8,396 nt of DNA, taken from assembly GCA_947463775.1 (NCBI GenBank), contig CANHVD010000228.1, positions 1 through 8,396 of the forward strand, in the 5' to 3' direction. This DNA comes from Planctomycetaceae bacterium (GTDB lineage Bacteria > Planctomycetota > Planctomycetia > Planctomycetales > Planctomycetaceae). Of the stretch, positions 1 to 6,139 are shown piece after piece (within the stretch, counting starts at the first letter, position 1; every line of letters begins with the position of its first letter). The position numbers were made by a program, and so were the translations under genes. The notes beneath the pieces were generated by a model. That model saw only the letters and a list, made by a program, of their open reading frames with translations, was not told the DNA's origin and ran no database searches.

Positions 1-1220
1 CCGGTTCGGTCACTGGCTCCGTAGACAAAGCCCTGCCGAACTCCGCCTCCGGCCAGCATCACCGTGTAGCACGAGTTCCAATGATCGCGGCCAGCGTTGG
101 CGTTAATCTTGGGAGTACGTCCGAAGTCACCTAACACGCAGACCAGAGTTCGTTCAAGCAGACCGCGGTCATCCAAATCCTGAAGCAGGCTGCTGCAGGC
201 AGCATCGAATTCCGGTAGCAGGACCTTTTTCAGCTTGTTGAAATTGTCGCCGTGAGTATCCCATGTCGCGTTGGCGTCAGGAGCCCACGACAGTGTGACA
301 AATCGCGTCCCGGCCTCTACCAGTCTTCTCGCAAGCAGCGTACTTTGTCCATAGATGTTGCGGCCATATCGGGCACGCATCTCCGGTGTTTCCTGGTCCA
401 GATCGAAGGCCTTCTGGGCTGCATCCGATGTCAGCAGTTCAAAGGCTCGAGACTGGAAATCATCGATAGCCGACAACGAGGGTTCGCGACCACTTCGAAG
501 ACCTCGCCCCAGATCAGTCAGAAGTTTCGACCGATCATTCATGCGCTGAGGCGTGACAGGTTCAGGCAACGAAAGATTATCGACGTGAAAGTCTGCCGCA
601 TCCGGGTTATTCAGAACCCAGAAGGGATCAAATGTTGGACCCATAAAGCCAGCGAGAAATCCTGGTTGCAGAGGTCCTCCAGCGCCTTCTTTCGTTTTAT
701 ACGGCAGACTGATGTAGGGCAGCGTTCGATTAGCCGCGGGGCGAAGTCTGGCCAACACTGATCCCGGCGAAGGATTGTCGGAGGGCTTTGCTCCGCCGCC
801 CTGCTCTCCACGATCATGTCCGGTGAGTGCCGCATAGACGGCGGCTGCATGAGAATTATTCACGCTGTGATGCATGGATCGAATCAGAGTTGCTCGATGC
901 ATCTGCTGAGAGAGTCGCGGAAGATGCTCGCTGACGGGAACACCTGCGAGGCTGCTGGCAATAGGATCGAATTCGCCTCGGATCTCGCGAGGTGCTTCCG
1001 GCTTCATATCCCACATATCAAGATGGCTGGGCCCGCCATTCAGGAACAGAACGATGCAATGATCGGCCTTTGCGATCAGACCGTCTCCTTCGGTGGCCGA
1101 CACCGAGTTAGCAAACAGTCTCGGTGTGGCGAGCATTCCCGGGAGCCCGAGGCCGCCGAGCTGCATAATCTTTCTGCGTGAGATTTCAGAAGCCATCTTC
1201 CGGAGGTTTGCAGTCAACAT
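1..1220 (-). CDS. DUF1501 family protein, Tat-type leader (3' end beyond window)
   Basis: The frame is open from an ATG at 1220 to the left edge: 406 full codons, with no stop inside the window. The N-terminus has a twin-arginine-like motif (SRRKIM, residues 14-19) followed by a Gly/Leu-rich stretch to about residue 37, so Tat export is likely. DUF1501 hallmarks are NGGPSHLDMWDMKPEAP (61-77), SMHHSVNNSHAA (115-126), WDTHGDNF (320-327), GDFGRTPK (364-371) and GRDHW (377-381), then AGGGVRQGFVYG (390-401). The family has an alkaline-phosphatase/sulfatase-like fold; its reaction is unknown, and the Asp/His residues in these blocks are the likely metal ligands. Probably only about 50-80 residues are missing. 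An alternative start is the ATG at 1196, which drops eight residues and keeps the RR motif. A GGGGAT sequence lies about 5 nt upstream of 1220, so I prefer that start, weakly. No partner gene lies upstream within the window. Confidence 0.93.
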   Translation of the reverse strand, partial: MLTANLRKMASEISRRKIMQLGGLGLPGMLATPRLFANSVSATEGDGLIAKADHCIVLFLNGGPSHLDMWDMKPEAPREIRGEFDPIASSLAGVPVSEHLPRLSQQMHRATLIRSMHHSVNNSHAAAVYAALTGHDRGEQGGGAKPSDNPSPGSVLARLRPAANRTLPYISLPYKTKEGAGGPLQPGFLAGFMGPTFDPFWVLNNPDAADFHVDNLSLPEPVTPQRMNDRSKLLTDLGRGLRSGREPSLSAIDDFQSRAFELLTSDAAQKAFDLDQETPEMRARYGRNIYGQSTLLARRLVEAGTRFVTLSWAPDANATWDTHGDNFNKLKKVLLPEFDAACSSLLQDLDDRGLLERTLVCVLGDFGRTPKINANAGRDHWNSCYTVMLAGGGVRQGFVYGASDRT

Positions 1221-1810
1221 AGGATATCCCCGAATTCCCCGGTCACGGTTTGAAAGTCGTTGGAATCAAGCAGTATTGCGGCAGACACGAAAGTGAAAAG
1301 CCCGTTCTCCATTCCATCTGATGATATCGGGAGGATTGGTCCGATCCGATATTCATTCGCGGGCGAAGCATTGGGGCCGATCGAGCCCACAGGAGCTGAT
1401 CTTTGGTAAAGGATGGTACATTGCTCCGGCCGGACAAAAGAAAGCCCAAATGTGTTTTCAGAGGATTTTCATCAGACCAGTCGACAATATGATCCGGGGT
1501 GGTCGACAGGACGAAAAGAGCTTGAGATCGGGAATCTGGTCGTTTCCCGGTTCGCTCAGCGTTGGATCTCTTTTGTTCACCACGTTAGCATTCGCGGCAT
1601 TACCGTTTGGTGAAATTGCCGGGAAATCCTCGGAAGTCCCGTCCGGCATCCTTGGTTTCCGCAGATCGTGTTATCAAGAATGTTGCGTGTCCCGGTCTGA
1701 GGTGTGATGTCTGTTGTTTTGCTTCAGACTTTGCGCTGATGTTTTGATTGCGACAACGATTTAGTCACTCCGCTTACTCTTCCTTCCTGCCGATCAGGGT
1801 TTCTTAATCC
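1221..1810. other. Intergenic region without a convincing gene
   Basis: This 590-bp gap separates the divergent DUF1501 and MFS genes and should hold both promoters. Short open frames occur on both strands; the longest is plus-strand, 1321-1707. Their translations are rich in Arg, Ser, Cys and Trp, match no family I know, and lack ribosome binding sites, so I do not call them. I see no convincing -35/-10 pair. An imperfect dyad is centred near 1340. The last 80 bases before the MFS start are T-rich. Confidence 0.6.
1324..1352. repeat. Near-palindromic dyad upstream of the left DUF1501 gene
   Basis: ATATCGG (1324-1330) is repeated inverted as CCGATAT (1346-1352). Inside it GGATTGG (1333-1339) faces CCGATCC (1341-1347) with one G-T wobble, so the whole 29 bp is nearly self-complementary. 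It lies about 104-132 bp upstream of the DUF1501 start. It could be a protein-binding dyad or part of a leader hairpin. There is no direct evidence for either. Confidence 0.35.
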
Positions 1811-3301
1811 ATGTCTTCGACTCCCGCCTTGCGTCTGACTCCCGTCCAGTGGCTTGTTTGTACGATCGCGGCCATAGGCTTTGCGTTTGACATCTATGAA
1901 CTGCTGATGTTGCCTCTGATCATTAAACCAGCCATGGCAGCGCTCAGCGCGCCGTTGGTTGAAGAAGCGATTAAGGCTGGCATGGAGCGACCGGCAGCGA
2001 TGGCGCTGTGGTTGCCGGGTGGTGCGAATTATGTCAAATGGGCGCGCGTGCTGTTCTTCGTTCCTGCTTTGGCAGGCGGGATCTTTGGATTGTGGGGCGG
2101 ATGGCTGACAGACCGACTTGGACGCCGTCGAGTTCTGACGTTCAGTATTCTGCTTTATGCCTTTGGAGCATGTGCGGCTGGTTTTTCCACAAGCTTGTAT
2201 CACCTGTTGTTCTTCCGCTGCTGCGTGTTTGTGGGCGTGTGCGTTGAGTTTGTTGCGGCAGTTGCGTGGCTCGCGGAGTTGTTTCCAAACCATGAGCAGC
2301 GTGAGAAGGTGCTGGGGTGGACTCAGGCGTTCTCTTCTCTCGGTGGATTGTTGGTTGCCGGAATGAATATTCTTGCCGGAAAGATTGCTGAAGATTTGCC
2401 GGCGATTCACAGCGGGCATGAAGCGTGGCGATACACTTTGATCTCAGGTGTGATCCCGGCTCTGCCCTTGTTGTTGATTCGCCCGTTCCTGCCGGAATCT
2501 CCGGAGTGGCAGAAGAAGAAAGAAGCCGGCACTTTGCGTCGACCATCGATTGCGGAACTCTTTAGTCCTGCTCTGCGCAAGACAACGATCGTGACGACTC
2601 TGGTATTCGCGGCCAGCTATGGAATTGCCTTCGGTGCGATTCAGCAGTTGCCTCAGATCCTGGGTGCTCAGGCGTTGGGAACACCAAAAGAATCCGGACA
2701 CCAGCAGGTTCTGGCGGCCGCCAAAGCCAAAGCGGGCGAGCCTAAAGGAAAGAACAAGGAAACTGGTAAACCAGAATACACACCAGATCAGAAGAAAGCC
2801 GCCGGTAACGAGAGTGATGCTGTTGTGGCTGGAGTCACGTTGTGGCAGGAACTTGGCGGTCTGCTGGGCCGTGCATTGCTAGCAATTCTAGCGCTGAAGA
2901 TTGCCAGCCGACGCAGTCTGCTGCGAGTCTTCCAGATTCCAGCTCTGATCGTGGTGCCAGCCTTGTTTTACTGGATTGGCGGCGCGCTGCAGTCCGAGTC
3001 ATTGACAATGATTAAGTTCGGTATCTTTATGGCCGGAGTGCTGGTCGTGGGGCAGTTCAGCTTCTGGGGCAACTATATTCCGCTGGTGTTCCCGGTGCAT
3101 CTGCGAGGGACCGGTGAAAGTTTCGCGGCCAATATCGGTGGTCGAATTCTCGGAACCGCCGCTGCCTTCATCACGATTTCTCTGGCGACTGGTCCGGGGC
3201 AGATGGCTGTTGTCGGTGCATGCGTTGCCGGAGCTTATGCTCTTGTTGGAACGATTCTGACGGGGATGTTGCCAGAACCATCACCAACCGACGAGCATTG
3301 A
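1811..3301 (+). CDS. Major facilitator superfamily transporter, 12 TM, with Lys-rich central insert
   Basis: This 496-residue inner-membrane secondary transporter has hydrophobic segments consistent with 12 helices (the first at about residues 15-38, the last at about 465-486). The MFS motif A is clear in the helix 2-3 loop: GGWLTDRLGRRRVL (96-109). Asp27 lies in helix 1 (GFAFDIYE) and Arg136 in helix 4. PESPEW (228-233) and PVHLRGTGESF (428-438) resemble signatures of the sugar-porter and aromatic-acid/metabolite:H+ symporter branches, so proton-coupled uptake of an organic solute is plausible, but the substrate is unknown. Two odd parts stand out: a long loop between helices 1 and 2 (about 40-78) and a hydrophilic stretch at about 290-336 with many Lys. 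With a cytosolic N-terminus this second loop, between helices 7 and 8, would be periplasmic. The ATG at 1811 lacks a clear Shine-Dalgarno but starts the only full-length frame. The gene appears monocistronic, ending in a strong terminator. Confidence 0.92.
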   Translation: MSSTPALRLTPVQWLVCTIAAIGFAFDIYELLMLPLIIKPAMAALSAPLVEEAIKAGMERPAAMALWLPGGANYVKWARVLFFVPALAGGIFGLWGGWLTDRLGRRRVLTFSILLYAFGACAAGFSTSLYHLLFFRCCVFVGVCVEFVAAVAWLAELFPNHEQREKVLGWTQAFSSLGGLLVAGMNILAGKIAEDLPAIHSGHEAWRYTLISGVIPALPLLLIRPFLPESPEWQKKKEAGTLRRPSIAELFSPALRKTTIVTTLVFAASYGIAFGAIQQLPQILGAQALGTPKESGHQQVLAAAKAKAGEPKGKNKETGKPEYTPDQKKAAGNESDAVVAGVTLWQELGGLLGRALLAILALKIASRRSLLRVFQIPALIVVPALFYWIGGALQSESLTMIKFGIFMAGVLVVGQFSFWGNYIPLVFPVHLRGTGESFAANIGGRILGTAAAFITISLATGPGQMAVVGACVAGAYALVGTILTGMLPEPSPTDEH

Positions 3302-3325
3302 TCGAAGAGGGGAAGCGAAGAAACG

Positions 3326-3369
3326 AAAGCGGCTGCCAGCGAAGACTTCGCTGGTTCAGCCGCTTTTTT
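3326..3369 (+). terminator. Rho-independent terminator of the MFS gene
   Basis: AAAGCGGCTG (3326-3335) pairs with CAGCCGCTTT (3357-3366), and inside it CCAGCGAAG (3336-3344) pairs with CTTCGCTGG (3346-3354). Only a 2-nt bulge interrupts the stem, about 19 potential pairs minus those lost to the tight loop. A run of six T (3364-3369) follows on the plus strand. It starts 25 nt after the MFS stop codon. On the minus strand the stem is followed by a pyrimidine-rich TTTCGTTTCTTC, so it may also stop readthrough from the convergent peptidase gene. Confidence 0.88.
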
Positions 3370-3398
3370 ATTTCGTCATAGGGTCCGCGATATTGGCA

Positions 3399-3428
3399 CG
3401 ACGCCGCCAATCCGCTGTGGCGGTGTCG
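3399..3428 (-). terminator. GC-rich stem-loop just after the M42 peptidase gene
   Basis: CGACGCCGCCA (3399-3409) and TGGCGGTGTCG (3418-3428) form an 11-bp stem, with one G-U or C-A position depending on strand, around an 8-nt loop. It lies 21 nt beyond the peptidase stop codon, where a minus-strand terminator is expected. No T tract follows on the minus strand, so it may act as an mRNA 3'-end protector or depend on another factor. Actual termination may occur at the next hairpin downstream (3326-3366). Confidence 0.5.
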
Positions 3429-3449
3429 AGAAGTTGGGCCCGGTTGGGC

Positions 3450-4496
3450 TCACACGGTTTCCAGCCACGCTGTCAGTAGTCGATGGTACGACTCCAGATC
3501 ATCCTTGTGCGACATTTCCGTCACAGTATGTATGTACTTGACGGGACATGCCAGAGCGATTGTTCTCACGCCACTGCGACTTCGTTGAATGACGGCTCCG
3601 TCCTGTCCACCGCGAGGCAGAATCGCGCGTTGGCATTTGATATCTCGCGACCTGGCGATTTTTTCAAAGTCATCGATCAGTCCAATGTCAGAGATCATGG
3701 AACCGTCAATGACATGCAGACAGACACCATCGCCGGACACAGAAACTCGATCTTCGTCCGGGACACCGGGAGTCTTGCAGCACAATGTCGTATCACAGGC
3801 AACAGCTATGTCCGGGTTAACTCCGAAGGCTGCTGGCTGTGCTCCACGCAGGCCAACTTCTTCCTGAACGGTCCAGACGGCATAAATGTCACAGTTGTGT
3901 GAGCGAAGATTTTCGATCGCGCGGATCTGCGCCCAGCAGCCGATTCGATTGTCGAGACACTGCGAGACCACCGAGTGACCGACTTCCTCAAACGGACCAT
4001 CCAGAACCACCATATCACCAATGACGACTTTGGCTTTGACCTGTTCCGCATTGAGTCCAAGGTCCACGAAGAACTCGGTCACTTCCGGGATCTTCTTTTT
4101 GTCAGCTTCGCTGGCAATGTGGATCGGCTTGCCCGAAGCATTCATAATGCCGGGGAGATCGCCGCTGGAGCAGCAGACGCGAACTTTTCGAGCAAACAGA
4201 TTTCGAGCGTCAAAGCCGCCGACCGGGTTGACTCGCAGGTAGCCGTTTTCGTCGATGTGCCGAACCAGAAAACCGATCTGATCCATGTGCGCCGCCAGCA
4301 TGACTCGCACGGGTTTCGTTCCCGGATTTCCATGACTGCGACGCGCTTTGCGAACACCAATCAGAGAGCCCATCGCATCGATGGAGACCTCATCAAACAG
4401 ATTGTTTGTCGTGATATAGTCCTGAATCACTTTGCGAATACGGTCTTCGCGGCCAGGAACTGAAGGCGTCTGAGTGAGTGTCTGCAGGAGTTTCAT
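3450..4496 (-). CDS. M42 family metallo-aminopeptidase (FrvX/TET-like)
   Basis: At 348 residues the protein has the usual length for the M42 family of cytosolic di-metal aminopeptidases, which form large self-compartmentalised (often dodecameric) particles trimming peptides released by proteases. All expected ligands are visible: His70 with Asp72 (AAHMDQIGF), bridging Asp182 (SQCLDNRIG), catalytic Glu212 and Glu213 (VQEEVGLRGA), Asp235 (ACDTT) and His323 (KYIHTVTEM). PSVPGRED near the N-terminus and LPRGGQDGAV (293-302) are also family-typical. There is no signal peptide, so it is cytoplasmic. Family members are often misannotated as endoglucanases; nothing here supports cellulase activity. 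The start at 4496 gives the canonical N-terminus (MKLLQTLTQTPSVPGRE) but has no obvious Shine-Dalgarno. It follows the 4589-5689 gene by 92 bp on the same strand, so cotranscription is possible, though a hairpin lies between them. Substrate specificity cannot be read from sequence. Confidence 0.95.
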   Translation of the reverse strand: MKLLQTLTQTPSVPGREDRIRKVIQDYITTNNLFDEVSIDAMGSLIGVRKARRSHGNPGTKPVRVMLAAHMDQIGFLVRHIDENGYLRVNPVGGFDARNLFARKVRVCCSSGDLPGIMNASGKPIHIASEADKKKIPEVTEFFVDLGLNAEQVKAKVVIGDMVVLDGPFEEVGHSVVSQCLDNRIGCWAQIRAIENLRSHNCDIYAVWTVQEEVGLRGAQPAAFGVNPDIAVACDTTLCCKTPGVPDEDRVSVSGDGVCLHVIDGSMISDIGLIDDFEKIARSRDIKCQRAILPRGGQDGAVIQRSRSGVRTIALACPVKYIHTVTEMSHKDDLESYHRLLTAWLETV

Positions 4497-4523
4497 GTGT
4501 GTGCCGGTTCAGAGAAAATTGGC

Positions 4524-4559
4524 TTCCTTGACTGTCGTCTTACGACAAAGAGTAAGGAA
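4524..4559 (-). terminator. Intercistronic stem-loop, possible weak terminator or attenuator
   Basis: TTCCTT (4524-4529) pairs with AAGGAA (4554-4559). ACT (4531-4533) can pair with AGT (4551-4553), and GTCGT (4534-4538) with ACGAC (4542-4546). Read on the minus strand the structure is followed by GCCAATTTTCT, a short U-rich stretch. It lies between the stop of the 4589-5689 gene and the start of the M42 gene. It could reduce readthrough into the peptidase gene or mark an mRNA processing site. The internal bulges make it a much weaker candidate than the hairpin at 3326-3366. Confidence 0.35.
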
Positions 4560-4588
4560 TCGCACAGAACGAGCAAGGCACCTGAACA

Positions 4589-5689
4589 CTACTCCAGGAA
4601 TGGGTCAAAGCCCAATACAGATGCCGGGTTGGAATTTCCGGTGGCGCCTGTACCGCTGCCGGTGGCACCTGCGGCTTTATCAAGCAAGGACTTTGCGGAG
4701 TCAGGCAACATCTCAGCCGCTTTCTCACGGACGTAGTTCGAAGAAGACTGTGAACCCTGCTCCACTGTGGAAGCTGCTTTTTCTTTGGCCGTGTCTTTTG
4801 CTCTGTTCAGGGCTTCCTGAGCTCGGTTCTCCAATTGTGTCGTCACCTCTTCAAACATCGAGTCCGACTCTGTGGCCTTCGTGGTTGGCTTTGGAGTTGT
4901 TTTCGGAGCTGAAGTTTTTGGTGACGATGGTGAGCCTGTTGGAGACTGGCCAGCAATTCGTTCCCACATCTCATTAGCCTGGTCGGCCACGGTCTTTTCA
5001 GATTTAGACGATTTCGAAGTGGATGAACCTGTTGAAGAACCTGATCGTTTACGGGGTTCCTCTTCGAAATTGGCTGCTTCTTCGAACCCATCCAGAATCT
5101 CATCGGATGAGTAGCGAGATGGTGCTGGCGAAGCCGATCTCATTGAAGAACTGGATCGACCAGACGAATCTGGCTGAACAGGGTTCACCTTATCTTCAGC
5201 TTTGGCTTCACGAAATGGATCCGCCGGGGCTTTCGTTCGCGCATCCTGAGGAAACGGAATCCGGAACAGATCGTTGTCGGAGCCCTCTTTCTTGCCTGAC
5301 TCAGCATCTGCATCGTCTGCTGGCAAGGCGGTGCCTTCATCGTCAGAGTTGGACGATTTCTTTGCCTTCGCACTGTTCAGGAAACCGCGAAGTTCGTCCA
5401 GTGTCGATGAGTCTTCGGTGACTCGATCAGCCAAAGTGGTGGCTACAGATTCTGAAATCAGGTCTCCGGAACCATGGGCCATCACAGCGCGAGCGACTTC
5501 AGGACGGTCAACCCATTGCGAAGGTGTCCAGTTGCGGATGTCGACGTAAGCCAGTCCCAATGACAGTTGCGGCGTGCGAGGAACAACCTGCAAACCGTCA
5601 TGGGAATGAACGACGTGGTATTGCTGAGCGAAGAACATCGCCGACGCACCCAGCGCCGCACCGAACAGTAACGGCTTGGCCTTGCTCAT
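4589..5689 (-). CDS. Uncharacterised N-terminally anchored protein with long disordered tail
   Basis: This 366-residue protein is one I cannot assign to a named family. Residues 1-24 (MSKAKPLLFGAALGASAMFF onward) form a short basic start plus one hydrophobic helix, a signal anchor or uncleaved signal. A compact, probably folded part follows (about 25-105) with distinctive stretches HSHDGLQVVPRTP (29-41), AYVDIRNWTPSQW (47-59) and RPEVARAVMAHGSGDLI (62-78). I recall similar His/Gly/Pro...VD(I/V)R...W..RP arrangements in planctomycete hypothetical proteins, but that needs a search. From about 106 to 275 the chain is rich in Ser, Lys, Glu, Pro and Thr, with acidic clusters, and looks disordered. 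Residues 279-338 are Ala/Lys/Glu-rich with amphipathic helix character. A Gly/Thr/Ser-rich linker leads to a hydrophobic end (SVLGFDPFLE). The frame is open upstream to 5893, but the start at 5689 has a good ribosome binding site and directly precedes the anchor. It is divergent from the DUF1501 gene at 6140. Confidence 0.85.
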   Translation of the reverse strand: MSKAKPLLFGAALGASAMFFAQQYHVVHSHDGLQVVPRTPQLSLGLAYVDIRNWTPSQWVDRPEVARAVMAHGSGDLISESVATTLADRVTEDSSTLDELRGFLNSAKAKKSSNSDDEGTALPADDADAESGKKEGSDNDLFRIPFPQDARTKAPADPFREAKAEDKVNPVQPDSSGRSSSSMRSASPAPSRYSSDEILDGFEEAANFEEEPRKRSGSSTGSSTSKSSKSEKTVADQANEMWERIAGQSPTGSPSSPKTSAPKTTPKPTTKATESDSMFEEVTTQLENRAQEALNRAKDTAKEKAASTVEQGSQSSSNYVREKAAEMLPDSAKSLLDKAAGATGSGTGATGNSNPASVLGFDPFLE

Positions 5690-5696
5690 CGGTTTA

Positions 5697-5702
5697 CTTC
5701 CT
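5697..5702 (-). promoter_or_regulatory. Shine-Dalgarno fixing the start at 5689
   Basis: On the minus strand AGGAAG (5702 down to 5697) lies 7 nt before the ATG at 5689. It supports this start over the in-frame ATG at 5893, whose 68-residue extension (Pro, Arg, Ser, Cys) reads like translated intergenic DNA and would bury the hydrophobic anchor. Confidence 0.7.
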
Positions 5703-5713
5703 GATCCACAGAG

Positions 5714-5760
5714 GCGGGAAAATGGCGGACGATATGCGGACTGCCGTTTCACAATGGCGG
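5714..5760. repeat. GCGG boxes at 11-bp spacing
   Basis: GCGG begins at 5714, 5725, 5736 and 5757, spacings of 11, 11 and 21 bp, so all copies face nearly the same side of the helix. The two middle copies extend to GCGGAC, and AATGGCGG occurs twice (5721-5728 and 5753-5760). The array lies 25-71 bp upstream of the ATG at 5689. It could be an operator or chance; the boxes are short. Confidence 0.35.
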
Positions 5761-5827
5761 CAGGACGACGCAAACCTACCACGTGGGAGGGGCCGGCTTT
5801 GCTGAGTTCCGGGAATGGGAACAACAA

Positions 5828-5876
5828 TTTGCCAGACGGGCGAAGAGCTGTCGGACAGGTCTTCGCAGATGGCAAA
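5828..5876. repeat. Three-tier nested inverted repeat (49 bp)
   Basis: Outer arms TTTGCCA (5828-5834) and TGGCAAA (5870-5876), middle arms GCGAAGA (5840-5846) and TCTTCGC (5860-5866), and inner arms CTGTC (5848-5852) and GACAG (5854-5858) are all perfect. Internal loops are 5 nt by 3 nt and 1 nt by 1 nt. The innermost pairs would open in RNA to give a normal loop. No T tract follows on either strand, so it does not look like an intrinsic terminator. It lies 139-187 bp upstream of the ATG at 5689 and 264-312 bp upstream of the ATG at 6140. It could be a leader RNA structure, a small RNA or a large protein-binding dyad. Confidence 0.55.
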
Positions 5877-6139
5877 GAACGAAAGGTAGTCAACTCCGTT
5901 GCTGCTGGCCCGACCTACACAGGTTTCCGCAACGAATTGCTAAACTGCAGGGATTGGTTCAAGTTGACCGAGTTCAACGGAGTGGCCCGCGGTCCGGGAA
6001 GTCGCCGCGATGGGGCGAATTCGAGATCCTTCCCCTTGCACTTTGGGCAACATGAGGCGAGCATATGAGCCCCACCCTCCGCACGACCTGCCTGTAATTT
6101 CTGCTTTTTAGCGACTCAAGACGACGGGACTGTCTCTCC

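Larger units (their letters stand above)
5690..6139. other. Divergent intergenic region, no gene called
   Basis: These 450 bp lie between head-to-head starts (5689 minus, 6140 plus) and should contain both promoters. Short open frames are present on both strands but have no ribosome binding site, no recognisable domain, and an intergenic-type composition. The region holds a row of GCGG boxes (5714-5760) and a nested inverted repeat (5828-5876), listed separately. From about 5900 to 6139 I see only short repeats such as two copies of GTTCAA and no convincing promoter pair. Confidence 0.6.

Noticed and set aside
252..761. A 169-codon plus-strand open frame opposite the left DUF1501 gene
   Set aside because: The minus strand carries conserved DUF1501 blocks through the same bases. 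The plus-strand translation is rich in Arg, Ser and Gln and resembles no family.
1321..1707. A possible 128-residue protein in the gap before the MFS gene
   Set aside because: The translation is rich in Arg, Ser, Cys and Trp, with one chance hydrophobic stretch. There is no ribosome binding site or recognisable motif, and competing open frames occur on the other strand.
1724..2419. A 231-codon minus-strand open frame opposite the MFS gene
   Set aside because: Its translation is dominated by Gln, Arg, Ser and His with no hydrophobic core, and the opposite strand encodes an unmistakable MFS protein. It is a shadow frame.
3975..4463. A 162-codon plus-strand open frame opposite the M42 gene
   Set aside because: It lies wholly antisense to a peptidase with all of its metal ligands intact, and has no recognisable domain or ribosome binding site.
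3450..4496. Endoglucanase/cellulase annotation for the M42 gene
   Set aside because: That name is a known legacy misannotation of this family; the visible motifs are those of a di-metal aminopeptidase.
5690..5893. N-terminal extension of the anchored protein to an ATG at 5893
   Set aside because: The extra 68 residues look like translated intergenic DNA and would run through the nested inverted repeat. The ATG at 5689 has a well-spaced AGGAAG and leads directly into the hydrophobic anchor.
5783..6055. Plus-strand open frames in the divergent intergenic region
   Set aside because: Two overlapping frames compete, neither has a start signal or domain, and both span the inverted-repeat element.
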